Below, one piece after another: positions 25,561-33,749 of a stretch of DNA of 64,000 nucleotides (the stretch's first letter is position 1; each line of letters opens with the position of its first letter). The notes beneath the pieces are model-generated. The model saw nothing but the letters and a program-made list of their open reading frames with translations. It had not been told where the DNA came from and did not search any database. The stretch is from Dongia_A sp039808885 (GTDB lineage: Bacteria > Pseudomonadota > Alphaproteobacteria > Dongiales > Dongiaceae). A program made the translations under genes and the position numbers. The stretch is taken from positions 1 through 64,000 of the forward strand of contig JBDHTX010000021.1 of NCBI GenBank assembly GCA_039808885.1, read 5' to 3'.

Positions 25561-26160
25561 ATGATGTCGCCGCAAGCCCTCACCCTGGTTCCCCGCGAGC
25601 CCCGCAGCCAGCACCGGCTGGACGAGCGCGAAGGGCATCCGGCCGATGCCGGGAACGTGGTTTCCCTGACGCCGAAGCGAGAGAGTTCCACGCCGCAGAG
25701 CGCCATCCCGGTGCGCAGCAAGTCGGCGGCAGTGGTGGCGCTGGTCGGGCGCGGCGACGAGGCGCGCGTCCTCATCATGCAGCGTGCCGGCAAGACCTCG
25801 CGCGGGCTGTGGAGCCTGGTCATGGGCGGCCTCGAACCGGGCGAGACCCCGGCCCAGGCGGTGCGGCGCGAAATGCAGGAAGAAGCGGGCATCGAAGCCG
25901 GCGCGATCTACAATTCCGGCTGCTGCGACACCTTCTACAACCCCGGCGCCAACGCCATCGACATCACGCCGATCTTCGTCGCCACTTTCGATCTGGCGCC
26001 CGCCGTCACCCTCAACGAAGAGCATCTCGACTACCGCTGGGTCAGCTTCGAGGAAGCGATGGCGCACATCGCCTATCCCGGTCAGCGCCAGGCCCTGGCC
26101 GAGATCGAGCGTGACTTCGCCCGGCGCGCGGCGCCGGCCTTTCGCCTGATGCAGGGCTGA
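25561..26160 (+). CDS. NUDIX hydrolase
   Basis: 199 residues. An unstructured N-terminal segment of about 50 residues precedes the NUDIX fold. The Nudix box is intact: GGLEPGETPAQAVRREMQEE then AGI, giving G-x5-E-x7-R-E-U-x-E-E-x-G-U. The protein hydrolyses a nucleoside diphosphate linked to some group. The substrate is not visible; the NPGANAIDITPIFVATFD strand is of the ADP-ribose/NADH-like kind but not decisive. Standing alone with a GGAGG ribosome site. Confidence 0.88.
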   Translation: MMSPQALTLVPREPRSQHRLDEREGHPADAGNVVSLTPKRESSTPQSAIPVRSKSAAVVALVGRGDEARVLIMQRAGKTSRGLWSLVMGGLEPGETPAQAVRREMQEEAGIEAGAIYNSGCCDTFYNPGANAIDITPIFVATFDLAPAVTLNEEHLDYRWVSFEEAMAHIAYPGQRQALAEIERDFARRAAPAFRLMQG

Positions 26161-26246
26161 GCCGCATCGGCCTTTCCGGATCAACCACGCTGGATCGCGC
26201 GGAACGACGCTGTTAAATTGCCGGCGAATCGGATTTCGCCGGGCCC

Positions 26247-26915
26247 ATGCGCACGCTTTATCATTTCCCGTTGCAGCCGCAATCGCGAAAAGTCCGCCTT
26301 CTGCTGAAGGAAAAGCACCTTGATTGCGATCTGGTGGTCGAGCGTCCGTGGGAGCGGCGCGAGAGCTTCCTGCATCTCAACCCCGCCTGCGAGACGCCGG
26401 TTCTCACCGAGGACAGCGGCCTCACGCTGGCCGGCGACTATGTCATCACCGAATACCTGGAAGAGGCCTACCAGGAGCCGGTGCTGCTCGGCCGGTCGCG
26501 CGGCGAGCGCGCCGAAGTGCGCCGCATCATCGCGTGGTTCGACGGCAAGTTCTGCCGCGAGGTGACCCAGCATCTGCTGGACGAGAAGATCGGCAAGAGG
26601 CTCTACGGCCGCGGCGGGCCGGACTCGGCGGCGCTGCGCGCCGGCAAGGCCAACATCCATGTCCACCTGCACTATGTCGGCTGGCTGATCGACCGGCGCA
26701 ACTGGCTGGCGGGCGACGAGATTTCGCTCGCCGATCTGGCGGCCGCCGCGCATCTCTCCTGTCTCGACTATCTGGGCGACGTGCCGTGGGATGAGCATCC
26801 GGTGGCCAAGGAATGGTACGCGCGGCTGAAGTCGCGCCCCAGCTTCCGCCCGCTGCTGGCCGACCACTGGCCGGGAACGCAGCCCCCGGCGCATTACGCC
26901 AATCTGGATTTCTGA
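26247..26915 (+). CDS. Glutathione S-transferase family protein
   Basis: 222 residues. The N-terminal thioredoxin-like domain carries YHFPLQPQSRKVRLLLKEK, the cis-Pro in ACETPVLTEDS and the glutathione gamma-Glu contact DYVITEYLEE. The all-alpha C-terminal domain holds NWLAGDEISLADLAAAAHL, whose Asp is the N-capping residue of the family. The catalytic residue is likely Ser or Tyr near the N-terminus (Q-P-Q-S-R). No partner genes are obvious. An AT-poor leader and a clear ATG; the length is usual. Confidence 0.9.
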   Translation: MRTLYHFPLQPQSRKVRLLLKEKHLDCDLVVERPWERRESFLHLNPACETPVLTEDSGLTLAGDYVITEYLEEAYQEPVLLGRSRGERAEVRRIIAWFDGKFCREVTQHLLDEKIGKRLYGRGGPDSAALRAGKANIHVHLHYVGWLIDRRNWLAGDEISLADLAAAAHLSCLDYLGDVPWDEHPVAKEWYARLKSRPSFRPLLADHWPGTQPPAHYANLDF

Positions 26916-26936
26916 GCGCCAGCTGGCTTCCTGGCC

Positions 26937-26965
26937 GTCATGGCAAGGCTTGGCCTTGGGATGAC
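26937..26965. repeat. Single palindromic repeat of the gltD-gltB element type
   Basis: GTCATGGCAAGGCTTGGCCTTGGGATGAC-like sequence has an inner perfect 6-bp stem (CAAGGC-TTG-GCCTTG) inside outer GTCAT / ATGAC. It shares the GTCATGG start and TTG-centred hairpin of the element at 17553. It lies between a GST gene and the convergent TPR gene. Confidence 0.55.
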
Positions 26966-26991
26966 TTATGAGAAGCGGCGAAATCGCGGCG

Positions 26992-27750
26992 CTACTTGAT
27001 ATCCAGCTTCTCGATGTTGTGCTGCGCCTCGTTGGCGATGTCGGTGCCGGGCATCACCTGGATCACGGTCAGCCAGTCGGAGCGCGCGCCGACTAGGTCG
27101 CCCTTGGCGCGGCGCAGATAGCCGCGCTCGAGCAGGGCGCCCGGATGGCTCGGCGACAGCTTCAGCGCCTGCTCGACATTGTCCTCGGCGAGGTCGGGAT
27201 TCTCCAGCTGGCGGTACGCCGCCGCGCGCATGGCGTAGATGTCGGGATCGTCCGGCCGCAGGTCGACCGCGACGTTGAGATCATCGAGCGCCTCGAAATA
27301 CATGCCGGAGGAGCCGTAGGTGAGCGCGCGGTCGACCAGCAGGTCGGGATCCTTCGGATTGAGCCTTAGCCCCTGGTTCTGCGCATAGAGCGCGCGCTGC
27401 GGATTGCCGGCCTTGATCCAGGCCTGGCCGGCCTGGGCGAACAGCTGGGCCGCCAGCGGCGCCTTCAGCTGCGGCATCTGCTCGGCGACGCGCTCCAGTT
27501 CCAGCGCGCCGCCTTCCACGTCGCCGGTGCGAATCATGGCCAGCGCCTTGCAATGTCGCGCGGCGTCGCCGCCGCCCTGCTTCTCCCACTCGACGGCGCT
27601 GTCCAGCGCGCCGCTGGGATCGCGCTCCACCAGCACCATGCAGGCCTGGTACTGCGCCTGGTTGTCGAGCGCCATGGCCGGAGCGGCGCAGACCAGGCCG
27701 ATCCCGAACAGGGCGGCGCGAAGGAAAAGCCGGCAACGCATCGCTTGCAT
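26992..27750 (-). CDS. Secreted tetratricopeptide-repeat protein
   Basis: 252 residues. A signal peptide (LFLRAALFGIGLVCAAPAMA) is followed by about five TPR-like helical pairs, for example ALYAQNQGLRLNPKDPDLLV and ALDDLNVAVDLRPDDPDIYA. Such proteins act as periplasmic scaffolds. Two Cys (residues about 36 and 67) could form a disulfide. Partner unknown. Neighbours on the same strand are absent; the upstream 140 bases lead to a divergent dehydrogenase-like gene. Confidence 0.85.
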   Translation of the reverse strand: MQAMRCRLFLRAALFGIGLVCAAPAMALDNQAQYQACMVLVERDPSGALDSAVEWEKQGGGDAARHCKALAMIRTGDVEGGALELERVAEQMPQLKAPLAAQLFAQAGQAWIKAGNPQRALYAQNQGLRLNPKDPDLLVDRALTYGSSGMYFEALDDLNVAVDLRPDDPDIYAMRAAAYRQLENPDLAEDNVEQALKLSPSHPGALLERGYLRRAKGDLVGARSDWLTVIQVMPGTDIANEAQHNIEKLDIK

Positions 27751-27889
27751 TCAACCAGGGGGGACGTTAACGCTGCGGCGAACCTTCCTGCGGCCGGCCC
27801 GGATTTGCAAGCCAGGATTTGCAAGTCATCCTTTCGCGAGCCCGCCCAGAGGCAAGACGCGCAGGGGGCGAAACGGGCAGGATCGGGAC

Positions 27890-28759
27890 ATGGCCGCGAC
27901 ATCGCATTTGTTCTGCTTCGGGCTCGGCTACAGCGCGGGATTCCTGGCCCGCGACCTGATCGCCAAGGGCTGGCGCGTCAGCGGCACCTGCCGGAGCACG
28001 GACAAGCAGGCGATGCTGCGCGGCCAGGGCATCGTCGCGCATCTGTTCGATCGCGACCGGCCGCTCGCGGACGCCGCGGAGGCGCTGCGCGGCGTCACCC
28101 ATCTGCTGAGCTCGGTGCCGCCGGACGAGGCGGGCGACCCGGTTCTCGACCTGCACCGCGAGGCCGTCGATGCCGTCGCGCCGGGCCTCGCCTGGATCGG
28201 CTATCTCTCCACCACCGGCGTCTATGGCGATCGCGCCGGCGGCTGGGTCGACGAAAACAGCGCGCTGACCCCCAGCGGCGCGCGCGGAGCGCGCCGGGTC
28301 GCGGCGGAGCGCGCCTGGCTCGGCTTGCGCCAACCAGCACATCTGTTCCGCCTGGCCGGCATCTACGGGCCGGGCTCCTCCGCCCTCGACACCGTGCGCG
28401 CGGGCCGGGCGAAGCGCGTGGTGAAGCCAGGCCAGGTGTTCAGCCGCATCCATGTCGACGACATCGTCCAGGTGCTGGAAGCCTCGATGGCGCGGCCCGA
28501 TCCGGGGGCGGCCTACAATGTGTGCGACGACGACGCGGCACCGCCCGCCGATGTCATCGCCTATGCCTGCCAGTTGCTGGGCGTGGCGCCGCCGCCGGAG
28601 GTGCCGTTCGCCGAGGCCGATCTGTCGCCCATGGCGCGCAGCTTCTACGACGACAACAAGCGCGTCGACAACAAGCGCATCAAGCGCGCGCTCGGCGTGA
28701 CCTTGCGTCATCCGAGCTATCGCGCCGGGTTGCAGACGATCCTGGCCGCCGGAGGCTAG
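27890..28759 (+). CDS. NAD(P)-dependent epimerase/dehydratase-like protein (YeeZ type)
   Basis: 289 residues. The N-terminal HLFCFGLGYSAGFLARDLIA carries the G-x-G-x2-(A/G) Rossmann motif of extended SDR proteins. STTGVYGDRAGGWVDE is the usual SDR-e segment near the active site, and HLFRLAGIYGPG is the substrate-region motif. The Tyr-x3-Lys pair is not obvious at the expected place (RVAAERAW instead), so activity may be altered, as in YeeZ-like proteins. Substrate unknown. The last four bases overlap the end of the convergent hydrolase gene. Confidence 0.82.
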   Translation: MAATSHLFCFGLGYSAGFLARDLIAKGWRVSGTCRSTDKQAMLRGQGIVAHLFDRDRPLADAAEALRGVTHLLSSVPPDEAGDPVLDLHREAVDAVAPGLAWIGYLSTTGVYGDRAGGWVDENSALTPSGARGARRVAAERAWLGLRQPAHLFRLAGIYGPGSSALDTVRAGRAKRVVKPGQVFSRIHVDDIVQVLEASMARPDPGAAYNVCDDDAAPPADVIAYACQLLGVAPPPEVPFAEADLSPMARSFYDDNKRVDNKRIKRALGVTLRHPSYRAGLQTILAAGG

Positions 28760-29583
28760 GCGAGTTCGTCGATTGCCTGCGCCAGCAGCGCCAGATCCTG
28801 CGCGCGCGACAGGCGATGATCGCAGTCCTTGATCAGCGTGACGCGCACGTCATCGCCGGCCAGGCGGTCGGCCAGTTCGAGCGACACCTGATAGGGCACG
28901 TCGGGGTCGGCCATGCCGTGCAGCAGGCGCACCGGGCAATGGATCCCGATCGGGGCCGACAGCAGCAGATGCCGGCGGCCTTCCTCGATCAAGCTGCGGG
29001 TGATGACGGTCGGCTCGTCGGAGTATTGCGACGGTTCCTCGAGCCGGCCCTCGGTCAGCAGCTTTTCGCGCTGGCCGTCGTCGAGGCGGTCCCAGATCAG
29101 CGCCTCGGTGAAATCCGGCGCCGGCGCGATGCCGATCAATGCGGCCACGCGCCGCGGCCGCGCCAGGGCGGCCAGCAGCATGATCCAGCCGCCCATGCTG
29201 GAGCCGACCAGGATCTGCGGACCTTCGCTCTGGGCATCGATCGCGGCGATCGCCTCCTCGGCCCAGCGGCCGATTGTCCCATCGGTGAAGGCGCCGCTGG
29301 ACTGGCCGTGGCCGGAATAGTCGAGCCGCAGGCAGGCGAGCCCGCGCGCGGCGCAATGCGCGTCGAGGAAAGTCGCCTTGCTGCCGGTCATGTCGGAGCG
29401 GAAACCGGACAGAAACACGACACCTTTGCCGTCACGTGTAAGTTCCGCCGGCGGGCGGCGTGCATAGGCGATCCGCCGGCCGTCGGCCATGTGCAGCACC
29501 GCCACGTTCGGAACTGATGGGGATCGTGGCGCCGGCGCACCGCCGGAAGCGCCTTTGCCGTCGCTGGATTTCTCGTTTGCCAA
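28756..29583 (-). CDS. Alpha/beta hydrolase (ABHD10/esterase-like)
   Basis: About 275 residues. Ser nucleophile in VGSSMGGWIMLLAALA (G-x-S-x-G), oxyanion strand GVVFLSGFRSDMTG, acid Asp in HGMADPDVPYQVS and His in KDCDHRLSRAQD. The DYSGHGQSSG segment matches acylprotein-thioesterase-like enzymes. The start is uncertain: TTG at 29583 has a GGAG ribosome site 8 bases upstream, while the longest open frame begins at 29724 and would overlap the divergent glycosyltransferase gene. The Ser/Gly/Pro-rich first 30 residues are not conserved-looking. Confidence 0.8.
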   Translation of the reverse strand: MANEKSSDGKGASGGAPAPRSPSVPNVAVLHMADGRRIAYARRPPAELTRDGKGVVFLSGFRSDMTGSKATFLDAHCAARGLACLRLDYSGHGQSSGAFTDGTIGRWAEEAIAAIDAQSEGPQILVGSSMGGWIMLLAALARPRRVAALIGIAPAPDFTEALIWDRLDDGQREKLLTEGRLEEPSQYSDEPTVITRSLIEEGRRHLLLSAPIGIHCPVRLLHGMADPDVPYQVSLELADRLAGDDVRVTLIKDCDHRLSRAQDLALLAQAIDELA

Positions 29584-29657
29584 TTCTATTGCTCCCACGG
29601 GACCGGGAACGTATGTTTGCCCCAGGTTGCCTTCGAGGGTGCCTTCCTGGTTGCTGA

Positions 29658-30860
29658 ATGTCGAGCGACACGTCCAAATCCCAGCCCAAGTCGAGTCCCA
29701 AGGGTTCCAATCCCAACGCGCCAACCGTGCTGCATCTGGTCAGCCGGCTGGATGGCGGCGGCGGCTCGCGTCTGGCCATCGATCTGGCGACCGCGCTGGT
29801 CGAAGCCGGCGGCCGCGCGCTGATCGCCTATGACGGCGAGGCCTCGACCTACGAACTGACCAAGCACCGCATCACCCCGGTGGCCGAGGCGCTCACCAGC
29901 CGCAACCCGATTTCCACCTTCACCATCACCCGGCGCCTGGCGCAGACCATCCGCGACCAGAAGGTCGATCTGGTGCACACGCAGAATGCGACGCTCGCCG
30001 CGGTGGGCCAGGCCGCCGCGCACAAGGCCGGCGCCAAGATGATCGCCACTTTCTGCGACGGGCCCGGGAACGTCGCCACGCTGTCGAAGAAGACGCGCCA
30101 GGCGCTGCTCAATTGCGACCACGTCCTGACGCTGTCCTATCTCACCGCCAATCTGCTGGCCGAGGCGCTGCCGGAACTGCGCGAGCGCCTGAGCGTGGTG
30201 CCCTTCGGCATCGACCTCACGCGCTTCGATCCCGGCCGCGTCGCCGCGCATCGCATGGTGCAGCTGGCGACCAATTGGCGCCTGCCAGACGACAAGCCCA
30301 TCGTCATGCTGCCGGCCCGCTACGCGCCGCAGAAGGGCCATGCCCTGCTGCTGGAGGCGCTGAACGAGGTGAAGGACATCGACCTGCGCTGCATCATGGT
30401 CGGCCCCTCGCCCGATGGCGGCGCCTATCGCGAGGAGCTGGAGAAGCTCATCTCCTCGATGAAGCTGGACGACCGGGTGCTGCTGGCCGACGAATGCCGC
30501 GACATGCCGGCGGCCCTGATGCTGGCCGACCTCGTTGTCGCCCCCTATCTGACGCCCTCCACCTACAACCGCGTGGTGATCGAGGCCCAGGCGCTCGGCC
30601 GGCCGCTGGTGGTGAGCGATTTTCCCAATGCGCGCGAACTGGTCGAGGGCAGCTCGATGGCCTGGCTGGTGCCGCCCAACGACGCCGCCGCACTGGCCTG
30701 GGCGATCCGCGACGCGCTCGCTTTGCCGCTGGAGGAGCGCCAGGCGCGCACGCCCCAGGTGATCGAGAACCTGCAGCGCCGGTCCGACCGCGACTGGATG
30801 CGCCAGCGCATGCTCGGCATGTACTGGGACCTCTCGGGCAAGCCCGGCTCGCCGGTCTGA
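29658..30860 (+). CDS. GT4-family glycosyltransferase
   Basis: 400 residues in two Rossmann-like halves (GT-B). The N-half starts after a 20-residue Ser/Lys-rich tail with VLHLVSRLDGGGGSRLAIDL. The C-half has VVPFGIDLTRFDP, LPARYAPQKGHALLLEAL and the nucleotide-sugar motif VIEAQALGRPLVVSDFPNAR (E-x7-E replaced by E-A-Q-A). These fit retaining GT4 transferases. Acceptor and donor unknown; it probably modifies a cell-surface lipid or polysaccharide. Followed by two short basic-protein genes that may be in the same transcript. Confidence 0.85.
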   Translation: MSSDTSKSQPKSSPKGSNPNAPTVLHLVSRLDGGGGSRLAIDLATALVEAGGRALIAYDGEASTYELTKHRITPVAEALTSRNPISTFTITRRLAQTIRDQKVDLVHTQNATLAAVGQAAAHKAGAKMIATFCDGPGNVATLSKKTRQALLNCDHVLTLSYLTANLLAEALPELRERLSVVPFGIDLTRFDPGRVAAHRMVQLATNWRLPDDKPIVMLPARYAPQKGHALLLEALNEVKDIDLRCIMVGPSPDGGAYREELEKLISSMKLDDRVLLADECRDMPAALMLADLVVAPYLTPSTYNRVVIEAQALGRPLVVSDFPNARELVEGSSMAWLVPPNDAAALAWAIRDALALPLEERQARTPQVIENLQRRSDRDWMRQRMLGMYWDLSGKPGSPV

Positions 30861-30928
30861 CCCTGACCGGGCGGGAACGCCGGCCTTTGCCGTTTGTTGT
30901 GAGATCGGAAACTCCGCTGGAGGCGCGC

Positions 30929-31084
30929 ATGATCCGCAAGCTCAAATCGGGCGAATACCGCCTCTATTCGCGCAAGCTGGATCCGAAGACCGGCCGGCGG
31001 CGCAATCTCGGCACCTTCAAGTCGCGCGCCGCGGCCGAGCGGCACGAGCGCCAGGTGCAGTTTTTCAAGCGTCGCGCCGGCTGA
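30929..31084 (+). CDS. Conserved 51-residue basic protein
   Basis: MIRKLKSGEYRLYSRKLDPK opens a very basic protein with GRRRNLGTFKSRAAAERHER and a QFFKRR end. The style, beta-strands with DPKTG followed by a helix, resembles small phage-integrase-arm-like or AP2-like DNA-binding domains and is known as a short hypothetical family in bacteria. A GGAGG ribosome site precedes the ATG. It lies between the GT4 gene and the DUF3175 gene with gaps of 68 and 10 bases. Confidence 0.75.
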   Translation: MIRKLKSGEYRLYSRKLDPKTGRRRNLGTFKSRAAAERHERQVQFFKRRAG

Positions 31085-31094
31085 GGGCGGGAGC

Positions 31095-31406
31095 ATGGCC
31101 GCCCGCCGCCGCAAGGCGTCCGGCAAACGCACCGCGTCGAAACGCTGGTCGCAGGACGTGACCGAGCACAGCGATGCCCTGGATCTGGAGGAATCCGTCT
31201 TCACCCTCACCGACCCGCACCGCATCGCGCTCTCGCTGAAGCGCTCGGCGGAGCGCAGCCGGCGGCGCAAGAGCGGGCCGTACCGCTCCGCCATGTCGAT
31301 GCTGGTCTTCTACATCAACCGCGCCGGCAAGGGGCTGCCCAGGCGGCAGGTCGCGGTGCTGGAGCAGGCGAAGGACGAGCTGCGCAAGGTTTTCGGCCGG
31401 ATATAG
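31095..31406 (+). CDS. DUF3175 family protein
   Basis: 103 residues, basic. The pattern RWSQDVTEHSDALDLEESVF, then DPHRIALSLKRSAERSRRRK and PYRSAMSMLVFYINRAGKGL is the DUF3175 family. Its function is unknown; the surrounding basic segments suggest nucleic-acid contact. It begins 10 bases after the 51-residue protein gene, so the two are probably co-transcribed. Confidence 0.85.
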   Translation: MAARRRKASGKRTASKRWSQDVTEHSDALDLEESVFTLTDPHRIALSLKRSAERSRRRKSGPYRSAMSMLVFYINRAGKGLPRRQVAVLEQAKDELRKVFGRI

Positions 31407-31454
31407 GACGACGCGCCTAAAATAGACCCTGCGGCCAGGCTGATTCCGGCCGCC

Positions 31455-31483
31455 TTGCAATACCCTAAGTCCCTCTGTATAAG
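31455..31483 (+). promoter_or_regulatory. Sigma-70-type promoter of rpmI-rplT
   Basis: TTGCAA (31455-31460), a 17-base spacer and TATAAG (31478-31483) lie about 90 bases before the rpmI start. The leader in between holds small stems that could form part of a ribosomal-protein control site, but this was not resolved. Confidence 0.65.
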
Positions 31484-31571
31484 CGCGCGTCCGGCGAAAG
31501 CCGCCTCTGGGCCTTGTTAGGGCATGCCCAAGCGCCGTCGCCACATACTAACTCTTTGAAGGACAAAGAAA

Positions 31572-31775
31572 ATGCCCAAGATGAAAACCAAGAGCAGCGC
31601 CAAGAAGCGCTTCAAGCTCACGGCCTCCGGCAAGGTCAAGTTCAAGCCTGCCAACAAGCGCCACGGCCTCGTCAACCGCCCGCAGAAGATGAAGCGGAAG
31701 ACCCGCGCCAACACCGTCATGTTCGAGGGCGACGCGAAGAAGGTGATCCGCTTCTTCCTGCCCAACGGCCTGTAA
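31572..31775 (+). CDS. rpmI: Ribosomal protein L35
   Basis: 67 residues: MPKMKTKSSAKKRFKLTASG and the Arg/Lys-rich middle are standard for bL35. A GAAGGA ribosome site precedes the ATG. It is the first gene of the L35-L20 pair. The usual infC gene is not just upstream; the DUF3175 gene is there instead, so the cluster has lost or never had the infC start. Confidence 0.97.
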   Translation: MPKMKTKSSAKKRFKLTASGKVKFKPANKRHGLVNRPQKMKRKTRANTVMFEGDAKKVIRFFLPNGL

Positions 31776-31798
31776 CCCGCGCTTAGGAGGCACTCACT

Positions 31799-32161
31799 AT
31801 GGCACGCACGAAACGCGGCGTTACCACCCACGCCCGCCACAAGAAGGTGCTCGACCTGGCCAAGGGCTATGTCGGTCGCGCCAACAACAACTACCGCATC
31901 GCCCTGGAAAAGGTCGAAAAAGGCCTGCAATACGCCTACGACCACCGGCGCGCCAAGAAGCGCGACTTCCGCGGCCTGTGGATCCAGCGCATCAACGCCG
32001 GTGCGCGCGAGCATGGGCTCACCTATTCCCAGTTCATCAATGGCGTGAAGCGCGCCGGGATCGAGCTGGACCGCAAGGTTCTGTCCGACCTGGCGATCCG
32101 CGAGCCCGCGGCCTTCGCCGCCATCGCGAAGCAGGCGCAAGAGGCCCTGAAGAAAGCCTGA
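31799..32161 (+). CDS. rplT: Ribosomal protein L20
   Basis: 120 residues: MARTKRGVTTHARHKKVLDL and the RNA-binding GYVGRANNNYRIALEKVEKG are standard for bL20. It binds 23S rRNA early in 50S assembly and, in several bacteria, also represses its own operon by binding the leader. The ATG follows a strong AGGAGG site. It is 23 bases after rpmI. Confidence 0.97.
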   Translation: MARTKRGVTTHARHKKVLDLAKGYVGRANNNYRIALEKVEKGLQYAYDHRRAKKRDFRGLWIQRINAGAREHGLTYSQFINGVKRAGIELDRKVLSDLAIREPAAFAAIAKQAQEALKKA

Positions 32162-32167
32162 GGTTGG

Positions 32168-32575
32168 ATGCTGCCCGGCACCGTTCGCCGATGCATCGTT
32201 GTTCTGCAGCTGGCAAGCGCGCTCCTGCTGGCCGGCTGCAACAACTATAAGTCGGACATCGCGGCGGTGCAGCGGGCGGCGATCCTTCCCGGCCTGACCA
32301 ACGAGGCCCTGGCCCTTGATCTGGGCGGCGAACGCTCCTCGGTCGAGTGGTCCGCGGATGGCACCGACAACGACGACGTCGTCGCCGTCATCGCCACCAT
32401 CAAGCGGGTGGGCCAGCTGGGCCTGCGCAACACCATCGAGCTGCACTACCGGCACGACCGCCAGACCCAGGCGGTGACGCTGGAGGACGTGCTGCTGAAC
32501 GGCAAGCGCCAGCCGGTCCTGTCCAGCGCCCTCACCGTGTTCAACCTGAACCTGTTTAAGCTGCAGCTGCAATAG
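32168..32575 (+). CDS. Small predicted lipoprotein in the rplT-pheS interval
   Basis: 135 residues. The signal peptide ends at LLAGC (lipobox, Cys about residue 24). The mature part has the pattern GQLGLRNTIELHYRHDRQTQ and ends NLNLFKLQLQ, probably beta-rich. It begins 6 bases after the rplT stop, so it is likely expressed with rplT. No family recognised. A lipoprotein gene here is unusual in a conserved ribosome/aminoacyl-tRNA-synthetase cluster. Confidence 0.7.
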   Translation: MLPGTVRRCIVVLQLASALLLAGCNNYKSDIAAVQRAAILPGLTNEALALDLGGERSSVEWSADGTDNDDVVAVIATIKRVGQLGLRNTIELHYRHDRQTQAVTLEDVLLNGKRQPVLSSALTVFNLNLFKLQLQ

Positions 32576-32599
32576 CCGGCCGCTCTTCGGAATACCGCA

Positions 32600-32632
32600 G
32601 GGGAGGCCGGACTTGCTCCGGGCCTCCCCTTC
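32600..32632 (+). terminator. Terminator or attenuator before pheS
   Basis: GGGGAGGCC (32600-32608) pairs with GGCCTCCCC (32621-32629), followed by TTCTCGT. It may end the L35-L20-lipoprotein transcript or act as a leader terminator for pheST. No leader peptide rich in Phe codons was seen. Confidence 0.65.
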
Positions 32633-32669
32633 TCGTATCTGAAGGGCGCCAAACAAGGGATGCCAAGGC

Positions 32670-33749
32670 ATGCAACAACTGGACGGATTGCGGGACAAGT
32701 GGCTGGCGGCGGTGGCCGGGGCCGAGGCCCTGGAAAGCCTTGAGGCGATCCGCGTCGAGGCCTTGGGCAAGAAGGGCGAAGTCACCGGCCTGATGAAGAC
32801 CCTGGGCGGCCTGTCGCCGGAAGAGCGCAAGGAGGCCGGGCAGCGGCTGAACCAGTTGAAGGACGCGCTGACCGCGGCCATCGACGGCCGCAAGGCGGCG
32901 CTGGAAGGCGCGGCGCTCGACCGCCGCCTGAAGACCGAGACCCTGGACCTGACCCTGCCGGCGCGCCCCGAAAGCGAGGGGCGGCTGCACCCGATCAGCC
33001 AGACCATCGACGAGATCGTGGCGATCTTCGGCGAGATGGGCTTCCAGGTGGCCGAAGGGCCGGACATCGAGGACGATTTCAAGAACTTCACCGCGCTCAA
33101 CATCCCGCCTGACCATCCGGCGCGGCAGATGCACGACACCTTCTATCTGCCGCAGAAAGCAGGCGAGGCGCAGGCGATGGTGCTGCGCACCCACACCTCG
33201 CCGGTGCAGATCCGCTCCATGCAGGCGGGCAAGCCGCCAATCCGCGTCATCTGCCCGGGCCGCACCTATCGCTGCGATAGCGACATGACCCATACGCCGA
33301 TGTTCCACCAGGTCGAGGGCCTGGTGGTCGACGAGACGACGCATATGGGCCACCTGAAGGGCTGCCTGATCGATTTCGTGCGCGCCTATTTCGGCATCGA
33401 CGACCTGCCGGTGCGCTTCCGCAATTCCTTCTTCCCCTTCACCGAGCCCTCGGCCGAAGTCGATATCGGCTGCGACCGTTCCGGCGGCGAATTGAAGCTG
33501 GGCCAGGGCAAGGATTGGCTGGAGATCCTGGGCTGCGGCATGGTGCACCCGAAGGTGCTGGCCAATTGCGGCATCGATCCGACGCGCTACCAGGGCTTCG
33601 CCTTCGGCATGGGCATCGAGCGCATCGCCATGCTGAAATACGGCATCCCCGATCTCAGGACCTTCTTCGACGCCGATCTGCGCTGGCTGAAGCATTACGG
33701 CTTCGTGCCCTTGGACGTGCCGTCGATGACCGGAGGGCTGACGCGATGA
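32670..33749 (+). CDS. pheS: Phenylalanyl-tRNA synthetase alpha subunit
   Basis: 359 residues. The N-terminal coiled-coil that contacts tRNA (residues about 1-85) is followed by the class II catalytic core: motif 1 with HPISQTIDEIVAIFGEMGF, motif 2 with VICPGRTYRCDSDMTHTP, motif 3 with FAFGMGIERIAMLKYGI. With PheT it forms a2b2 and charges tRNA-Phe. Stop codon overlaps the pheT start (ATGA), so the subunits are translationally coupled. Confidence 0.97.
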   Translation: MQQLDGLRDKWLAAVAGAEALESLEAIRVEALGKKGEVTGLMKTLGGLSPEERKEAGQRLNQLKDALTAAIDGRKAALEGAALDRRLKTETLDLTLPARPESEGRLHPISQTIDEIVAIFGEMGFQVAEGPDIEDDFKNFTALNIPPDHPARQMHDTFYLPQKAGEAQAMVLRTHTSPVQIRSMQAGKPPIRVICPGRTYRCDSDMTHTPMFHQVEGLVVDETTHMGHLKGCLIDFVRAYFGIDDLPVRFRNSFFPFTEPSAEVDIGCDRSGGELKLGQGKDWLEILGCGMVHPKVLANCGIDPTRYQGFAFGMGIERIAMLKYGIPDLRTFFDADLRWLKHYGFVPLDVPSMTGGLTR

